The notes: generated by a model from the sequence alone, not told the origin. Positions 36,351 to 45,796 are shown, counted from the stretch's first letter. The stretch: 64,000 nt of DNA from Spirosoma sp. SC4-14 (GCF_037201965.1 NZ_CP147518.1:4085001-4149000), one strand, 5' to 3'. Made by a program: numbers and translations.

Positions 36351-37268
36351 TTAGAAATGGGTAGGTGTTATGTCTAGTAAAGGCGTTGCCTTGTCCCAGT
36401 CTACCGGTAATTCATACACTATTTTTATAATAGTCGGGTGAGTTTGTGCAATAGCCAATCTTTTTCCATGAGCAGTGGCTCCACCTGTTTTGTTACGATT
36501 TGTTTCAGTGAAGGTTGGATACGCAGTTTCACGGATGAGAGTATCCAGGATATATCGAAAAAAGATGCTGTTGTTGCGTTGGGCGAATATAGGCTTTGAA
36601 ATTGGCGCGGTAGACGCTCATAGTAGTTGTGCTGACATTTACATTCGTGTTACCATTGCCCGGAATGAGCAGCCAGCCAATGTCGCCATCGGCGGTTTCC
36701 CAACGGATGGTGCCGGTTTTTATCTGGCTCCAGACCCGCCAGATGCCCCAGACTCCACCCATCATCCAGTTGATCATGGCTCTTACGCGCTTTAAGGCCC
36801 CTTTGCCGCGTGCATCAGACCAATAATGCTTTGGGGTAACAGGTAGCTGATTATTTTGCAAATAACACTAAGGTCACAGTCGATGAACTCCCGCCTGTTC
36901 TGGTCAACCTTATCTTCGGCGATGGACGTTTTCCAGATGCCGTAAATCTTCGCGTTTGGGTCCTGATGCTGATTTTTCAGAATCCAGATCAGAATTTCGG
37001 TGGTTTTCTCCTTATCGCCGGGTTTGTTGCGAAACAAAAGCGCTTCGGCCAGCCAGGTTTTAGTTCGAAGGCTTGTGGTATTGGTCAGGACATCAGTTAC
37101 GGGTTTGCGAGCCGGAATTTCATCGGCCAGAAAGTTCTCAACCAGCCCTTTCTAGTAAGGCGACCGGATTTCGTATGTACATTTTTGGCTACAAATCGTT
37201 TCTGGCTGTTAAGCCAGCAAAAGACTTGCGCAACTGGTTAGGAGGAAGAGTAAGGCGATGGTTTTCAT
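36351..37268 (-). pseudogene. Decayed exported protein gene broken by several frameshifts and stops
   Basis: The minus strand starts at ATG 37268 with a good signal peptide, MKTIALLFLLTSCASLLLA, then a stop. The reading resumes in another frame from about 37150 to 36792 (KTWLAEALLFRNKPGDKEKT, ILIWILKNQHQDPNAKIYGI, REFIDCDLSVICK), then another frame from about 36800 to 36529 (WMMGGVWGIWRVWSQ), and coherent-looking text ends at the stop at 36351 (VDWDKATPLLDITPTHF). I do not recognise the family with confidence. The plus-strand ORFs across the region look like shadows. The remaining 36089-36350 and 37269-37450 hold nothing I can identify. Confidence 0.6.
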
Positions 37269-37450
37269 CGTTCGATATGCATACAAGATCGCGTAAGTCT
37301 ACATTCGTAAGTTGGAAGAAACGCCTAAAAGGCACTATCTTGGACCTGCGAAAGAGTCGTATAAAGGCATTCTGGCAAGATTCAGTCTATCACAACGATG
37401 CACATTACCGACTCTTTTCCGATGATTGAGCAAGCCACTTAAGTTGAATT

Positions 37451-38944
37451 ATGACCGACGAAACGTCACCTTCACCTTCATCACTTACCCCCGACGAGCA
37501 GACCAAATTACGTGAACTCACCAATCAAAGCTGGAACCTTGAATTAGCCATTTCAGGGGTTGCCATGTTTGCCATACTTCAGTGGCCCGATGCGCTCGAC
37601 TCCGCCTTTTCGTACATACAATACAACTTTTTGAGCGGTAGAGAAGATTTTGTCGGGCGCATACCTGCTATGGCCTACAGCATGTTCAAGGCGGCCACTT
37701 ATGTACTATTTGCTGCCTTTCTGGCCAACTTCATCATGCGGGCATTTTGGATAGGGCTGGTCGGCCTGCAGGCCGTGTTTCCGGCCGGTATTCAGTACGA
37801 CCGCCTGCCGATGTCGACGGGCTACACACAAAAACGCCTGGCCGAAGAACTTGGTCCGATTGACCGGTATATTCTCTGGCTCGACAAACGGAGCAATGTA
37901 CTGTTTGCGCTGGCCTTCCAGGTAGCCATTATCATGTTTACGGTGGCAATCATGTACATACTGGCCCTTGGCCTGTATGTGTTTATCCAGCCCAATGTTC
38001 CCGGTCCGGTCTGGCTGATCCTGAATACTGTCATTAATGTCTTTTTCTTCGGCGGTTCGTTATTGCTTCCCATTTTATCCCTCGAACGATTCCGGGACAA
38101 TCCCAAAGCCAGCCTCCTGCATTACCGGCTTACCAAAATCTTTCAGAACGTGTATATGGGCGTTTACCGGCCAATGTCGTATATCACGAACACATTTCTC
38201 AGCAATATTCCCCGGAAGAAGCTGACCCGTACCTACCTGGTTTTTTATGGGTTGTTTATGGTGATATTTATGATTGAGTTTACTCACGATCAATTGCAAG
38301 GCCAGAATCGCACTTCTTTTCTCAACAGACGGCATCTCTTTACTGCCCGCGTGGATAGCCTGTATATCAACCCCGCTAACTACGATAACCAGCGCCCGGC
38401 AGATAGTTATGTCGACGCGGCTTCGATTCAGGCCGATATTATTCGGGAACCCTATCTCAAGCTGTTTATTGCGTATCCGAAGGCACTCGATACGCTGCTG
38501 ACAAAGATGGCGAAGGAACCCGAATGGCCAGATTCGCTTAGCAGGCCAGCCAGACGGCAACAATATGCTGTCTGGAGCAGTCAGCAGGTCAATAAACTGG
38601 TGCAGATTACGGTCAATGATTCGGTGATGGCGCAACCGGGGCTTTTCTTTACACAGGCCGGGCCTTTGGAGCAGAAAGGCTGGCAAACGGTGCTGGTGCC
38701 GGGCAATCTGCGCATCGGGTACAACCTGCTTCGTATCGGCATTAACCGACCAAAGCACCAGGAGCCCGAGGAACTAGTCAGTATTCCATTCTGGTACGTA
38801 CCCGAAAAGTTGTCACAGCCCACAAGTGTCCTGGGCCGGGCCGATTCGCCACCAGCAGCAACCAGTGAGACGAATGCTCAATCCCGAAAATTCCTGCGGA
38901 AGATGCTGCATGGCAATGCATCCCGCGGAGAGGGCGGAAATTAA
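37451..38944 (+). CDS. Unrecognised integral membrane protein with a periplasmic-looking C-terminal domain
   Basis: 497 residues. Hydrophobic segments at about 33-50, 80-105, 150-185, 195-220 and 265-285; the last is followed by a soluble domain of about 210 residues ending in a low-complexity tail (SPPAATSETNAQ). The N-terminus is hydrophilic and cytosolic-looking (DETSPSPSSLTPDEQTKLRE). No family motif recognised. The stop lies at the edge of a palindromic repeat whose word gcatcgcgg is also close to the last codons (NASRGEGGN), suggesting repeat-derived C-terminal residues. Confidence 0.8.
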   Translation: MTDETSPSPSSLTPDEQTKLRELTNQSWNLELAISGVAMFAILQWPDALDSAFSYIQYNFLSGREDFVGRIPAMAYSMFKAATYVLFAAFLANFIMRAFWIGLVGLQAVFPAGIQYDRLPMSTGYTQKRLAEELGPIDRYILWLDKRSNVLFALAFQVAIIMFTVAIMYILALGLYVFIQPNVPGPVWLILNTVINVFFFGGSLLLPILSLERFRDNPKASLLHYRLTKIFQNVYMGVYRPMSYITNTFLSNIPRKKLTRTYLVFYGLFMVIFMIEFTHDQLQGQNRTSFLNRRHLFTARVDSLYINPANYDNQRPADSYVDAASIQADIIREPYLKLFIAYPKALDTLLTKMAKEPEWPDSLSRPARRQQYAVWSSQQVNKLVQITVNDSVMAQPGLFFTQAGPLEQKGWQTVLVPGNLRIGYNLLRIGINRPKHQEPEELVSIPFWYVPEKLSQPTSVLGRADSPPAATSETNAQSRKFLRKMLHGNASRGEGGN

Positions 38945-38952
38945 CCGCCCAT

Positions 38953-39097
38953 CCACGTTGATGCTCGTCTGCGATTGCATCGCGGATGAATGAAGGCCGC
39001 GGTTGCGACGCAATCGCAGGAAGTTAACTCGGTTATTTTCTTTCACGTCACAGACGTGGACTTCGCGCATCCCCGATGCAATCGCGGATAAACGTGG
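38953..39097. repeat. Nested palindromic element built on GCGATTGCATCGC
   Basis: The word gcgattgcatcg (38971-38982) has its complement cgatgcaatcgc at 39074-39085, and a variant gcgacgcaatcgc lies at 39006-39018. Outer arms ccacgtt (38953-38959) and aacgtgg (39091-39097) close the structure. It fills the gap between two convergent genes. Different in composition from the A/T-rich intergenic repeats. Confidence 0.7.
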
Positions 39098-39118
39098 GTT
39101 ATCGCTCGCGGGCTATGC

Positions 39119-41368
39119 TTACTTCTCAAAGTCTGTCTCCAGCAATTGTTTTTCGGTGAAAACGCCGGTGCCTTCCGGTTTTTTAGCACGCATTTTTTTT
39201 ACGTCATTGGCCGAAATTCCTTTCCCCTGTTTCGCAAAGGCATTCTGCGTAAAAAGAATGATGTCGGTAATGTCCTGGTCGCTGATATCCTTGTTATTGA
39301 TTAGCGCGGGCATTTCATTGTTGAGCTGATACAATTTCCCATCAACATGAATGGGCCCGCTTACCCCGTGCAGAATAATGGCAGCCAGTCGTTTCATGGA
39401 ACCGTCAATGTATTCGGACCCTTTGAGTGGAGGTGCCAGGTCCTGAATACCCTTTCCGTCGGCCCCATGACAAGTAGCGCAAATACTTCGGAACAGTTTT
39501 AGCCCTTTGGTTCGGTTATCAACAACATTAGTTTCGGCTACATAAATGGAATTCATTTCTTTCTTCTGCCGCTTGCCAATGGTCAGAGATAAATTGTTCT
39601 TCAACAAATCGGTAGGGTTCATGGCTGCCAGATACTGTTCTTCTTTACCGGCGAGCGCGCTGGTAATTGCCTCCTGCATAATGCGCTGTGTCGCGTATTT
39701 TTTCTCAATTTGCGAGAGGATGGGGAAAAAAGTAGCGTCTGACAGGTTAAGCCAGCCATTCAATGAAGCCGCCAGATAAAAATCGATCGTTTCATTGTTC
39801 TGTGCCAGCAAACCGTTACTGATTACCTTCATTTTGGCTACTCGTTCTTTGGTAGCAAACCGCTCCAGAAGCCCTACCGCATGGGCAATGGTTTCGGGTT
39901 GTTTCGATTGGGCGATGATGCCACTGAGGTTGTCAAAGGTTAGCACATTAAGGCCTTCGAGTACGTAGAGCGCATGAACCGCCGTCAGAAATTCATTCCT
40001 GCTTTTGGCTAAAGCAAGCAATTGATTTACCACCGAGAGGTCTTTCTTCTGAATCAGCAATTGTTGCGAACGATCTCGTAACCAGCCATTCGGATGGCTC
40101 AGCAAGGCAATCAACTGGCTGCTGGTTGTTTTTGACAGATCGGGAACCGGGTTTGTTTTTACGGTACTGCTGGTCACTTTCAGAATGCGTCCGGCATTCT
40201 GGAGCGTATCCAGTTTTTTAATAGCAAGCTGTTCGGTTAGGTATTGCGAAATATAGGCCTTGTGCTGAATGATCCCCCGGTGCATATCAACCACATACAT
40301 AGCCCCATCTGGGCCGGTAAACAGATTTACCGGACGGAACCCTTCGTCGGTCGATGCGATAAACTCTTCACCCTCAACAGCCTGGTGGCCAGTTGTTTGC
40401 AGTGTTTTAAAATCCAGGACATTTCGTTTGATCAGGTTGGCCTCGGGAACGCAGACAAACGCGTTTAGATTGTAGGCTTCGGGGAAAGCGCCACCTCGAT
40501 AAACCAAAGGGCCACACGCGGCCGTAACGTCTTTTAAATAGCCTTTTTCGTCCAGAACGCCCGGTTGATAGCCCCGATTGACAGAAGTTTGGTGGATAGG
40601 ATACACTCGATTACTGGCTAATCGTTGATGTTCGGCAATGGATGGCCTAAAATATTTGTTTCTGATTATGGTGTTTGGCAGCACAAAATCACCCTGTATG
40701 TTGACAGAATTGTTGTTATAATACAGTCGGCCAAAATTGTCTTTTGTTATGCCCCACTGGCCCCGGTCCGAAGTGGGTTCTTTCAGCCATTTACCATTTT
40801 TGAGCCGATACCTGAAATGATAATTAGCGTTATAAATCCAGTTGTCGATGTTCATCATCAGGCCATTGGACGAATGTTCTACATTACCCCCTTCGGCATA
40901 GACCGGATCGACCAGCGTTTTTTTGCCGGGCTTATCATTTTTTATCTCGACAAACCAGAGTTTGGGGCCATCAACGTACAATAAGCCACCATATACATGC
41001 GCCACTGCTCTGGGCAGAACGAGGCCATCCAGAAAAACTTTGGCATGATCGACCACACCATCTTTGTTCAGATCTTCCAGAATCGAGATTCTCCCATTGG
41101 GTTCTTCCTCACCGATGCCTTCGAGATTAGGCATATAGCCAACCATTTCGACTACCCACATTCGGCCCTTATTGTCGAAGTCCAGAGTTACGGGGGCTTT
41201 CAGAAATGGCTCGGAAGCGATCAGGCTCAGGTTAAAGCCCTCTTCTATTCTATAATCGGCAAGCGAAAAGCGAGGCTCATTAAACGAGGTAATTCGGAAT
41301 CCTGCCATGACGGCCGAAACCACTACTAATACAATAACTGCTAATTTGACTGGTCTTTTTGTGGCCAT
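39119..41368 (-). CDS. Membrane-anchored propeller/HEAT protein with C-terminal cytochrome c
   Basis: 749 residues. One N-terminal hydrophobic segment, then a beta-propeller of the PVC-type heme-binding-region/DUF7133 kind (LIASEPFLKAPVTLDFDNKG, MWVVEMVGYMPNLEGIGEEE, FTGPDGAMYVVDMHRGIIQH), HEAT-like helices at about 420-580, and a cytochrome c domain with CATCH and GKGIQDLAPPLKGSEYI. Members are predicted periplasmic dehydrogenases passing electrons to heme c. It is last in a run of same-strand genes starting at 45796. Confidence 0.88.
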   Translation of the reverse strand: MATKRPVKLAVIVLVVVSAVMAGFRITSFNEPRFSLADYRIEEGFNLSLIASEPFLKAPVTLDFDNKGRMWVVEMVGYMPNLEGIGEEEPNGRISILEDLNKDGVVDHAKVFLDGLVLPRAVAHVYGGLLYVDGPKLWFVEIKNDKPGKKTLVDPVYAEGGNVEHSSNGLMMNIDNWIYNANYHFRYRLKNGKWLKEPTSDRGQWGITKDNFGRLYYNNNSVNIQGDFVLPNTIIRNKYFRPSIAEHQRLASNRVYPIHQTSVNRGYQPGVLDEKGYLKDVTAACGPLVYRGGAFPEAYNLNAFVCVPEANLIKRNVLDFKTLQTTGHQAVEGEEFIASTDEGFRPVNLFTGPDGAMYVVDMHRGIIQHKAYISQYLTEQLAIKKLDTLQNAGRILKVTSSTVKTNPVPDLSKTTSSQLIALLSHPNGWLRDRSQQLLIQKKDLSVVNQLLALAKSRNEFLTAVHALYVLEGLNVLTFDNLSGIIAQSKQPETIAHAVGLLERFATKERVAKMKVISNGLLAQNNETIDFYLAASLNGWLNLSDATFFPILSQIEKKYATQRIMQEAITSALAGKEEQYLAAMNPTDLLKNNLSLTIGKRQKKEMNSIYVAETNVVDNRTKGLKLFRSICATCHGADGKGIQDLAPPLKGSEYIDGSMKRLAAIILHGVSGPIHVDGKLYQLNNEMPALINNKDISDQDITDIILFTQNAFAKQGKGISANDVKKMRAKKPEGTGVFTEKQLLETDFEK

Positions 41369-41382
41369 GCTTCTTGCTGAGT

Positions 41383-41749
41383 TTAGTTTCCTGGAACCAT
41401 TCGTATCAACACAACACTGTGGTGTCGAATAGTGGTCTTAAATGTTCCGGTAAAATTACCAAGGTCTTTTTGTCTCCACACATTCCGAAGACGATAGATG
41501 CCCTTTATTCCAATTTTTGTAAAGTTTAATGTTACTCGTCGCGGTAACACCCACACCGTGGCTGAAATACGTACCGTTGATGTGCATGAAATTGCCAGCC
41601 GCGTTGGTCTTGCCCAACATCGCCAGAATACCCTCCGAGAACGATTTGATGGCCAGTTCATTGAGCCATACCGTACGGGTCGACTGGGCTTGTAAGATAT
41701 TGACTAAGCCATACATCCATAAAAACGTTATAGGTATCAAGCGTACCAT
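41383..41749 (-). pseudogene. Frameshifted NPCBM-domain (carbohydrate-binding) gene remnant
   Basis: From ATG 41749 a signal peptide is followed by VWLNELAIKSFSEGILAMLG and INGTYFSHGVGVTATSNIKL, matching the start of an NPCBM/NEW2 domain (the non-catalytic module of GH98-like proteins). The frame ends at 41456. A second frame, open to 41383, carries its likely end (WRQKDLGNFTGTFKTTIRHH, VVLIRMVPGN). One frameshift between about 41500 and 41460 and a shortening of the middle would explain both. It starts four bases after the second sulfatase gene stops. Confidence 0.7.
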
Positions 41750-41753
41750 CGCA

Positions 41754-43343
41754 TTATTCCGATTTTCCGGCAAGGCGTTCCTGAACCCCTACTCCTTGAG
41801 CCCAGGCATCATATTCGGCTCGTAGACTGGCCACACGCTGGGGTTGTTTTTGAGCCAGATTGTTCATTTCGCAGGGGTCGGTTTTCAGGTCGTACAGCTC
41901 CCAGTCGGCATCTTCAGTATCTTTCTCCAGCTTCCAGTCGGCTTTCCGAATGGCTTTATTACCTTCATGTTCCCAACAGTAGGTACGGGAAATGGCCCGG
42001 TTTGTACCCCAGAGGTACGATAAACTTTTTCCGGGCAAAGCCTTGCTGGGTTGCCCGGCAAGGCTTTGCCCGGCTAATTCGAGAGCGGTAGGTACTAAAT
42101 CCATGACATGCCCAATCTCATCAACAAAGCCGGTTTGTGGCCGAATGCCGCGCGGCCATTGCAGGATGCATGGAGTAATCAGGCCGCCTTCATGTATAAA
42201 GCGCTTATATTTCCGAAAGGGCGTATTGGAGACGTTAGCCCAGGGCGTGTCGTAGGTAACATAAGAACCCCGTTCGCCTATTTTTTTACCCGGATCATTC
42301 AGTTTTCGCCCTTCCACGTTTTCGTTGGAACTGCCATTGTCCGACAGAAATACAATCAGCGTATTCTCATGCTGGCCGTTGGCTTTCAGGGTTTTGATGA
42401 GTCGGCCAATATTCTGGTCCATTCGGTCGATCATAGCGGCATAGACGGCCATTTTTCGCACCCACCGGGCTTTGTCGGTAGTGGTATTCCAGGCAGGAAT
42501 AGTAGCGGGACGTGGTGTAAGTGGGTAACGGTTGTCGACAAACCCCAGCTTTTTCATTTTCTGGTAGCGGTTAGCCCGGGTCACATCCCAGCCCTGAGAA
42601 TACAGCTTTTCGTATTTGGCAATGTCCGATTCGTAAGCATGAAGCGGAAAATGAGGAGCCGTATAGGCTACGTATAGAAAAAAGGGGTTGCTGGTCTGTT
42701 TTTGCTGTTGATCATTCAGATACTGGACCGCATGATCGGTAAAGGCATCAGTCATATAGAAACCTTCGGCGGGCGGAGTAAACTCACTGTCGTCTTCAAC
42801 AATAACCCGCTTCCCATTTTCGGCCGGAATGATCTCGTAATAACTTGATGCCCCGGATATTAAGCCAAAATAATGATCGAAGCCGCGCTTTCGGGGCCAA
42901 TGCTGGGGTCGTTCGCCAACATGCCATTTTCCTACCATATATGTCCTATAGCCAGCCTGCTTCAGGCGTTCGGCAATAGTAGGATAACGATCGTCGAGAA
43001 ACCCCTGATAACTGCCCGGCCGAATGGCTGCACTGGGCATCGTTACCATCTGTCCCATGCCAACCGTATGTGGGTATTGCCCTGTCAGCAATGAAGCACG
43101 GGTGGGGCAGCAGCGGGCATTGTTGTAAAAACTACGCAACTTGATGCCATTAGCTGCCAACTGATCGATAGTAGGCGTATTGATCTCACTACCATAGCAA
43201 CCAATATCAGAAAAACCCATATCATCGGCCAGAATAAAGACTATGTTAGGCCGTTGAGGAGCCGCATCAGGATTTCGAAGTGAAAGAAAACTGCCAACTA
43301 GTACAGTGCTGGCAAGCAGGCCCATGGCTGTGAACTGTTTCAT
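41754..43343 (-). CDS. Second sulfatase (Cys-type) with an in-frame GC-rich hairpin
   Basis: 529 residues with signal peptide. RPNIVFILADDMGFSDIGCY gives the metal site, and NNARCCPTRASLLTGQYPH the C-x-P-x-R motif with Cys78 the likely formylglycine. Also YMVGKWHVGERPQHWPRKRG and FLSDNGSSNENVEGRKLN, placing it with arylsulfatase A-like enzymes. Residues about 424-438 (GQSLAGQPSKALPGKSL) are encoded by a hairpin where relatives have a variable loop, so the repeat appears tolerated inside the protein. Confidence 0.93.
   Translation of the reverse strand: MKQFTAMGLLASTVLVGSFLSLRNPDAAPQRPNIVFILADDMGFSDIGCYGSEINTPTIDQLAANGIKLRSFYNNARCCPTRASLLTGQYPHTVGMGQMVTMPSAAIRPGSYQGFLDDRYPTIAERLKQAGYRTYMVGKWHVGERPQHWPRKRGFDHYFGLISGASSYYEIIPAENGKRVIVEDDSEFTPPAEGFYMTDAFTDHAVQYLNDQQQKQTSNPFFLYVAYTAPHFPLHAYESDIAKYEKLYSQGWDVTRANRYQKMKKLGFVDNRYPLTPRPATIPAWNTTTDKARWVRKMAVYAAMIDRMDQNIGRLIKTLKANGQHENTLIVFLSDNGSSNENVEGRKLNDPGKKIGERGSYVTYDTPWANVSNTPFRKYKRFIHEGGLITPCILQWPRGIRPQTGFVDEIGHVMDLVPTALELAGQSLAGQPSKALPGKSLSYLWGTNRAISRTYCWEHEGNKAIRKADWKLEKDTEDADWELYDLKTDPCEMNNLAQKQPQRVASLRAEYDAWAQGVGVQERLAGKSE
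42031..42073. repeat. GC-rich hairpin inside the second sulfatase gene
   Basis: Perfect 16-base arms ccgggcaaagccttgc (42031-42046) and gcaaggctttgcccgg (42058-42073), loop 11 bases. Same vocabulary as the hairpin at 34687-34739 and as ccgggcaaag at 47573-47582. Confidence 0.85.
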
Positions 43344-43436
43344 GCTGGTTCTGAATATAAGAACAATGTCTACTACGAGTAATGATTCCCTCGGGTTTCA
43401 AGTGGAAGATGGCTCCTCATTGAGCCCATTTCCTGC

Positions 43437-43652
43437 TTAATCCCCGGCCCAATGATGGGTTAATGCCGTAGCTAAGGAACTCCCCTTCCACAGCCGATAC
43501 GTTATCAAACAGTTTTTTTGAATACTGGCAGCATTACCCGTGTCAACGTCGGTTGTAGTCTCATAGTCTATTATCCGGTAATGGTTGCACAGACCAAAGC
43601 CGTTGGCAGCAACGAATAACATAGCAACCGCCAGAAAACTATTCGTTTTCAT
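43437..43652 (-). CDS. Possible small exported protein or gene fragment
   Basis: 71 residues with a plausible signal peptide (MKTNSFLAVAMLFVAANGFG), then no recognisable domain. It lies six bases after the stop of the heparinase-like gene. Given the broken neighbours it may be a truncated remnant. Confidence 0.4.
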   Translation of the reverse strand: MKTNSFLAVAMLFVAANGFGLCNHYRIIDYETTTDVDTGNAASIQKNCLITYRLWKGSSLATALTHHWAGD

Positions 43653-43658
43653 ACCAAA

Positions 43659-45371
43659 CTAGCCCAGGTGAATAAGGTGATTAAAGGGCGTATAACCCGT
43701 CAGGTAAACCGTCGGAGCATCCATCGCTGGCAAAGCCCCGCGTAACTGAATGCCTTTATGTTCAGCTTTTCCTGGCCCAAACTGAATGCTATCGGTTCCA
43801 ACAGCATATGTGCCCAAATCGCCCGAAAGCAGATAAGCATTGTCTTTTTTTGCGTACTTCTCAACACCCGATAGCGTACCGCCAGGTCGAAAAATAAGCT
43901 CTACGGCAACCGGAACCCCTTCAGTACCGCTAAGGCTGATGTCAATTGCCAGACCGTTTTTGACCTCCGTTACTTTCACAACGGTGTCGAGTTTTTGTAC
44001 TTCGCTTTGCTGCCGACCCTCTCTGGGCATTTTATTCCAATCGCCATCAGGAGCAATTTTATCGGCAGAATGCGGTTGAAAGTACGGCCCCTCTAACGTC
44101 CGACGCATAACCCAGGCATTACCTTCCTGTTCAATTTTTTCGGTCTGGAATTGCCCTTTACCGAAGAACGAAGCCGCCACTCGCATACTTTGTAATACGG
44201 CATTGCCCTTATGAAAAGTGAGCCAGGTTGCATTGTTCGACACTAATGTACTATCCCAGTTGCCACGCCGGATGCGTACTACGCCCGAATACGGAAACGC
44301 TTTGGCATAGCTGACAGGCATGGGTTTGCTGGCGGGTAGCTCTTTCCATAGGGTTGGGTCTTCCAGAAAATAGTCGAGGTATCCGGCCAACTGTTCCTTT
44401 GGGCTGCTCTCTTCGATGCGTCGGCACATGGCAGCCATTTCGCCGTTGTTGTCGCGAAGGGCCATGTATCGATAACAGTAATAATAGCGCGACATACTGC
44501 CGATCGTGCCTTTGTCCTGCCGATTCGAGGCTTCGGTAACGACTTCGCCGTTGGGATGGACGTAATAAAGCGTCATCATCAGGTTTCGGCGGACGGGTTC
44601 CAATAATTCGGGTTTGTTCAGACCACGTGCCATGATAATCAACGACCGGTCGACAATGGGCGAGTAGGTATTTGTACTTTTTTCGTTGAACTGTCCATCG
44701 GGGTCGAGATCGATGTGCTCGGCCAGCCACTGGTCAATACGGTCGATATAGCGCGGGTCAGGAAAGAGTTCGTTGAGTTTGGTCAGGGCTGCCGATACCA
44801 CCCAGCGATGATTGGGTGTGTGAATCCCACCCACAATAAGTGCTTCTCCCGCTTTTTTCAGAAATTGACTGATGGGCTCAAGCGCGGACGTCGTGCCCTT
44901 CAATTGCTTCAGAAACTTGTAGGCAGGCACCATATTCTCCAGCACAAAGGCCGTGTCGGGCGTCGAATGAAAGTTGGTATCCAGCAAATCGATGGTTCCA
45001 TCGTTGTGCTGCATTTTCAGCATTGCACGGGCGGCAGCTTCGATTTCCGATAGTAACTCTTTCGCCTGATAATGAGCCGATTCGGGAGTAACATACAACA
45101 TACTGGCTCTCATCAGAAAGCCGCAGGTGGTATGTGGATTGGGCATTTCGTAGTCATTCATATACCCACCCACAAACTGGTTTGCCGGGTCGGTAACCTT
45201 CAGCGGTTTGTAATTCGCCAGTTGCTGGTCATTGATGGTAATCCAGTTGAGGAGCCAGGCAGGTTTAGCAGGAGCCACAATTGTAGCCCCGAGGCAGAAG
45301 CCTTTAAATCCCAGCATCGGCAACAGGCCAAGCGAAACAGCACTACCGGCCATAAAATTTCTTCGGTTCAT
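43659..45371 (-). CDS. Exported heparinase II/III-like or alpha/alpha-toroid protein
   Basis: 570 residues with a Tat-like signal NRRNFMAGSAVSLG. The N-terminal part is helical, with HTPNHRWVVSAALTKL recalling the NHRW block of heparinase II/III-type polysaccharide lyases; the C-terminal part is beta-rich (NATWLTFHKGNAVLQSMRVA, GTEGVPVAVELIFRPGGTL). A role in uronic-acid-containing glycan breakdown fits the sulfatases beside it, but catalytic residues cannot be fixed. Its ATG overlaps the stop of the DUF1080 fragment by four bases (ATGA), which suggests they were once translationally coupled. Confidence 0.78.
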   Translation of the reverse strand: MNRRNFMAGSAVSLGLLPMLGFKGFCLGATIVAPAKPAWLLNWITINDQQLANYKPLKVTDPANQFVGGYMNDYEMPNPHTTCGFLMRASMLYVTPESAHYQAKELLSEIEAAARAMLKMQHNDGTIDLLDTNFHSTPDTAFVLENMVPAYKFLKQLKGTTSALEPISQFLKKAGEALIVGGIHTPNHRWVVSAALTKLNELFPDPRYIDRIDQWLAEHIDLDPDGQFNEKSTNTYSPIVDRSLIIMARGLNKPELLEPVRRNLMMTLYYVHPNGEVVTEASNRQDKGTIGSMSRYYYCYRYMALRDNNGEMAAMCRRIEESSPKEQLAGYLDYFLEDPTLWKELPASKPMPVSYAKAFPYSGVVRIRRGNWDSTLVSNNATWLTFHKGNAVLQSMRVAASFFGKGQFQTEKIEQEGNAWVMRRTLEGPYFQPHSADKIAPDGDWNKMPREGRQQSEVQKLDTVVKVTEVKNGLAIDISLSGTEGVPVAVELIFRPGGTLSGVEKYAKKDNAYLLSGDLGTYAVGTDSIQFGPGKAEHKGIQLRGALPAMDAPTVYLTGYTPFNHLIHLG

Positions 45372-45796
45372 AACGCTCTAATCTTGATACTCCGAAAATG
45401 CACCTCATTGCCGTGGTCCTGAAGCAGGATATGGCCAGCCGGAGCCTGTGCAAAATTGGTGTAGGTGTTGTATTTACTTTTGGCAACCAGATTATGAAAG
45501 ATCTGCGAATGCCGATCATACTCCATCATTTTGGGGTTATTGAGCCAATGCTCGACATGACCACCCTGAACAACAATCTGTAACCTGTTCCATTGCCCAG
45601 GTGGTCTCATCCGCCTGTGGGCGTCACCTTCCGAAAGATTTTCGGCTGTGATCAGGTCGTAGAGCGAAGCGGTAGTTCGGTTTCCGTTGACGCCTTCGCT
45701 GGCATCGGGATGTAGGTTATCGTCCAGAATCTGAAATTCGGGACCTAAGCCAGTACCGGGCCGTTCGACCGATGTTGAGCCGCGCATAGTGGTCAA
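45368..45796 (-). pseudogene. N-terminally truncated DUF1080 (3-keto-disaccharide hydrolase) gene
   Basis: The reading frame begins at TTG 45796 or ATG 45787 just after an in-frame stop, and opens directly into the middle of the domain: GPEFQILDDNLHPDASEGVN, ASLYDLITAENL, GQWNRLQIVVQGGHVEHWLN and a complete end (GHILLQDHGNEVHFRSIKIR). The N-terminal half of the domain and the signal peptide are missing, so it is probably not functional. The DNA upstream to the tRNA terminator holds no other part of it that I can see. Confidence 0.75.

Noticed and set aside
36079..37429. Several plus-strand ORFs (36079-36354, 36475-36795, 36966-37241, 37073-37429)
   Set aside because: They read as composition artefacts opposite a minus-strand pseudogene; none has a recognisable domain or signal.
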